Shown piece after piece: positions 5,765-6,276 of a DNA stretch of 6,276 bases. This DNA is from Desulfobacteraceae bacterium (GTDB lineage: Bacteria > Desulfobacterota > DSM-4660 > Desulfatiglandales > HGW-15): NCBI GenBank assembly GCA_003819975.1, contig RPPU01000282.1, positions 1-6,276 of the forward strand, read 5' to 3'. The notes beneath the pieces are model-generated. The model worked only from the letters and a program-made list of their open reading frames with translations, was not told the DNA's origin and searched no databases. How positions within the stretch are numbered: position 1 is the first letter of the stretch; every line of letters starts with the position of its first letter. The position numbers and the translations under genes were made by a program.

Positions 5765-5804
5765 TTAAGCCTGGTTTAGTTATATTATATTTTTTTTAGA
5801 CCCT

Positions 5805-5831
5805 AATGTTTTTCAAGATCGAAAAAACATT
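5805..5831 (+). repeat. AT-rich hairpin in the Nudix gene leader
   Basis: AATGTTTTTC (5805-5814) pairs with GAAAAAACATT (5821-5831) with one bulged base and a 6-nt loop. It lies in the predicted leader, about 35 nt before the ATG. No T-run follows, so it is not a normal intrinsic terminator. It might affect translation or mRNA stability, but A/T tracts make chance pairing fairly easy. Confidence 0.33.
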
Positions 5832-5866
5832 TATGGATAAGCAGAAGGATAACAATATATTTTCTC

Positions 5867-6276
5867 ATGACAAAGTCGTTGGTTCCAGATCAGTCGCAAT
5901 TATGGTATGGCAAGGCCATGCAAACCTTGCATGAATCGAGCCTCTTAAAAGGACTCTTTCCCGAGGGACCGGCCGAATATTTGAAATCGTCTTCCGTACT
6001 TTTACTTTTAGGAGATCATTGCGAGTCTGATCAAAATGACAGAGTTCCTTGTTTTATTTTTAACAAACGATCCCAAAAAGTGAAACAGCCGGGGGATCTC
6101 TGCTTTCCGGGCGGAAGAATTAACCCCCGCTTGGATCATTTCCTGGCCTGGTTTCTAAAAATGCCTTTTTCGCCTTTAACGCAATGGCCCTATTGGCGCT
6201 ATTGGCGCCGGCATCGTCGGAATGAGAACCATTCTTTAGCCCTGCTTTTGGCTACCAGCTTGCGGGAAAGTTTTGA
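5867..6276 (+). CDS. Nudix hydrolase, CoA-pyrophosphatase-like (5' part, truncated by window end)
   Basis: A frame open from the ATG at 5867 to the window edge gives 136 residues with no stop. Residues 44-70 (VLLLLGDH, then VPCFIFNKRSQ) form the first strands. QPGDLCFPGGRINPR (74-88) matches the segment entering the Nudix box in CoA-pyrophosphatase-like enzymes, and LALLLATSLRESF (124-136) is the Arg-Glu helix where the EE motif should follow outside the window. Between the two is an insert of about 36 residues rich in Trp, Arg and Phe, so the usual spacing between Gly and Arg-Glu is broken and the first Glu of the box is not in place. I recall a similar arrangement in deltaproteobacterial relatives. 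Nudix enzymes hydrolyse nucleoside diphosphate derivatives; the substrate here is unproven. The start is uncertain because the nearest Shine-Dalgarno-like AGGA is 17 nt away; ATG 5918 is an alternative. Confidence 0.72.
   Translation, partial: MTKSLVPDQSQLWYGKAMQTLHESSLLKGLFPEGPAEYLKSSSVLLLLGDHCESDQNDRVPCFIFNKRSQKVKQPGDLCFPGGRINPRLDHFLAWFLKMPFSPLTQWPYWRYWRRHRRNENHSLALLLATSLRESF

Larger units (their letters stand above)
5557..5866. other. Divergent intergenic control region
   Basis: This stretch of about 310 bp separates the divergent permease and Nudix genes. It contains one sigma-70-type promoter for each direction, at least three compact inverted repeats near the permease promoter, repeated TTAG-N3-CTAA sites and an AT-rich hairpin in the Nudix leader. 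No RNA gene or further coding frame was supported. Confidence 0.65.

Noticed and set aside
5833..5934. Short plus-strand frame (33 residues) starting before the Nudix ATG
   Set aside because: There is no Shine-Dalgarno site before its ATG. It overlaps the Nudix gene in another frame and shows no leader-peptide pattern such as a run of one amino acid.

Overview
The window looks like a piece of a Gram-negative bacterial chromosome with mid-range GC genes and AT-rich intergenic DNA. An outer-membrane-type lipoprotein, type IV pilin-like membrane helices, a CBS-CBS-ACT protein and an unusual Nudix variant would fit a Desulfobacterota (deltaproteobacterial) lineage, but this is inference from protein style and not a phylogenetic result. 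No rRNA, tRNA, CRISPR array, transposase or attachment site was found.

Layout. Positions 1-71 probably carry the 3' end of an unrecognised gene, followed closely by an AcuB-like CBS-CBS-ACT protein (86-691, +). An AT-rich gap of about 200 bp with a distant inverted repeat precedes a compact two-gene unit on the + strand: a nitroreductase (892-1434) and a long LOG-family phosphoribohydrolase (1444-2331), 9 nt apart. This unit converges on a three-gene minus-strand operon. In transcription order, that operon encodes a zinc-ribbon/single-TM/pilin-like protein (4446-3964), its paralogue with an inserted CD225 (dispanin-like) segment (3942-3331), and a TPR lipoprotein with a CsgG/LpoB-like N-terminal domain (3341-2370). 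The lipoprotein starts at TTG inside the end of the preceding gene. A good sigma-70 promoter lies in front of the operon. Upstream on the same strand is an EamA/DMT permease (5556-4624) with a possible intrinsic terminator. A divergent control region of about 310 bp (5557-5866) has one promoter for each direction and several inverted repeats. It separates the permease from a Nudix hydrolase of the CoA-pyrophosphatase-like type (5867 onward, +), which is cut by the window end.

How the genes may work together. The nitroreductase and LOG genes look co-translated, but no shared pathway is evident. The most unusual part is the minus-strand operon. Both zinc-ribbon proteins retain the hydrophobic pilin signature GI(L/I)AAIAIPQF but lack the prepilin peptidase site and Glu5. 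They also share a pair of C-terminal-domain cysteines exactly 62 residues apart. They look like membrane-anchored proteins with a cytosolic zinc ribbon and an exported domain, produced together with an outer-membrane lipoprotein. An envelope complex is a reasonable hypothesis, but no function is established from sequence.
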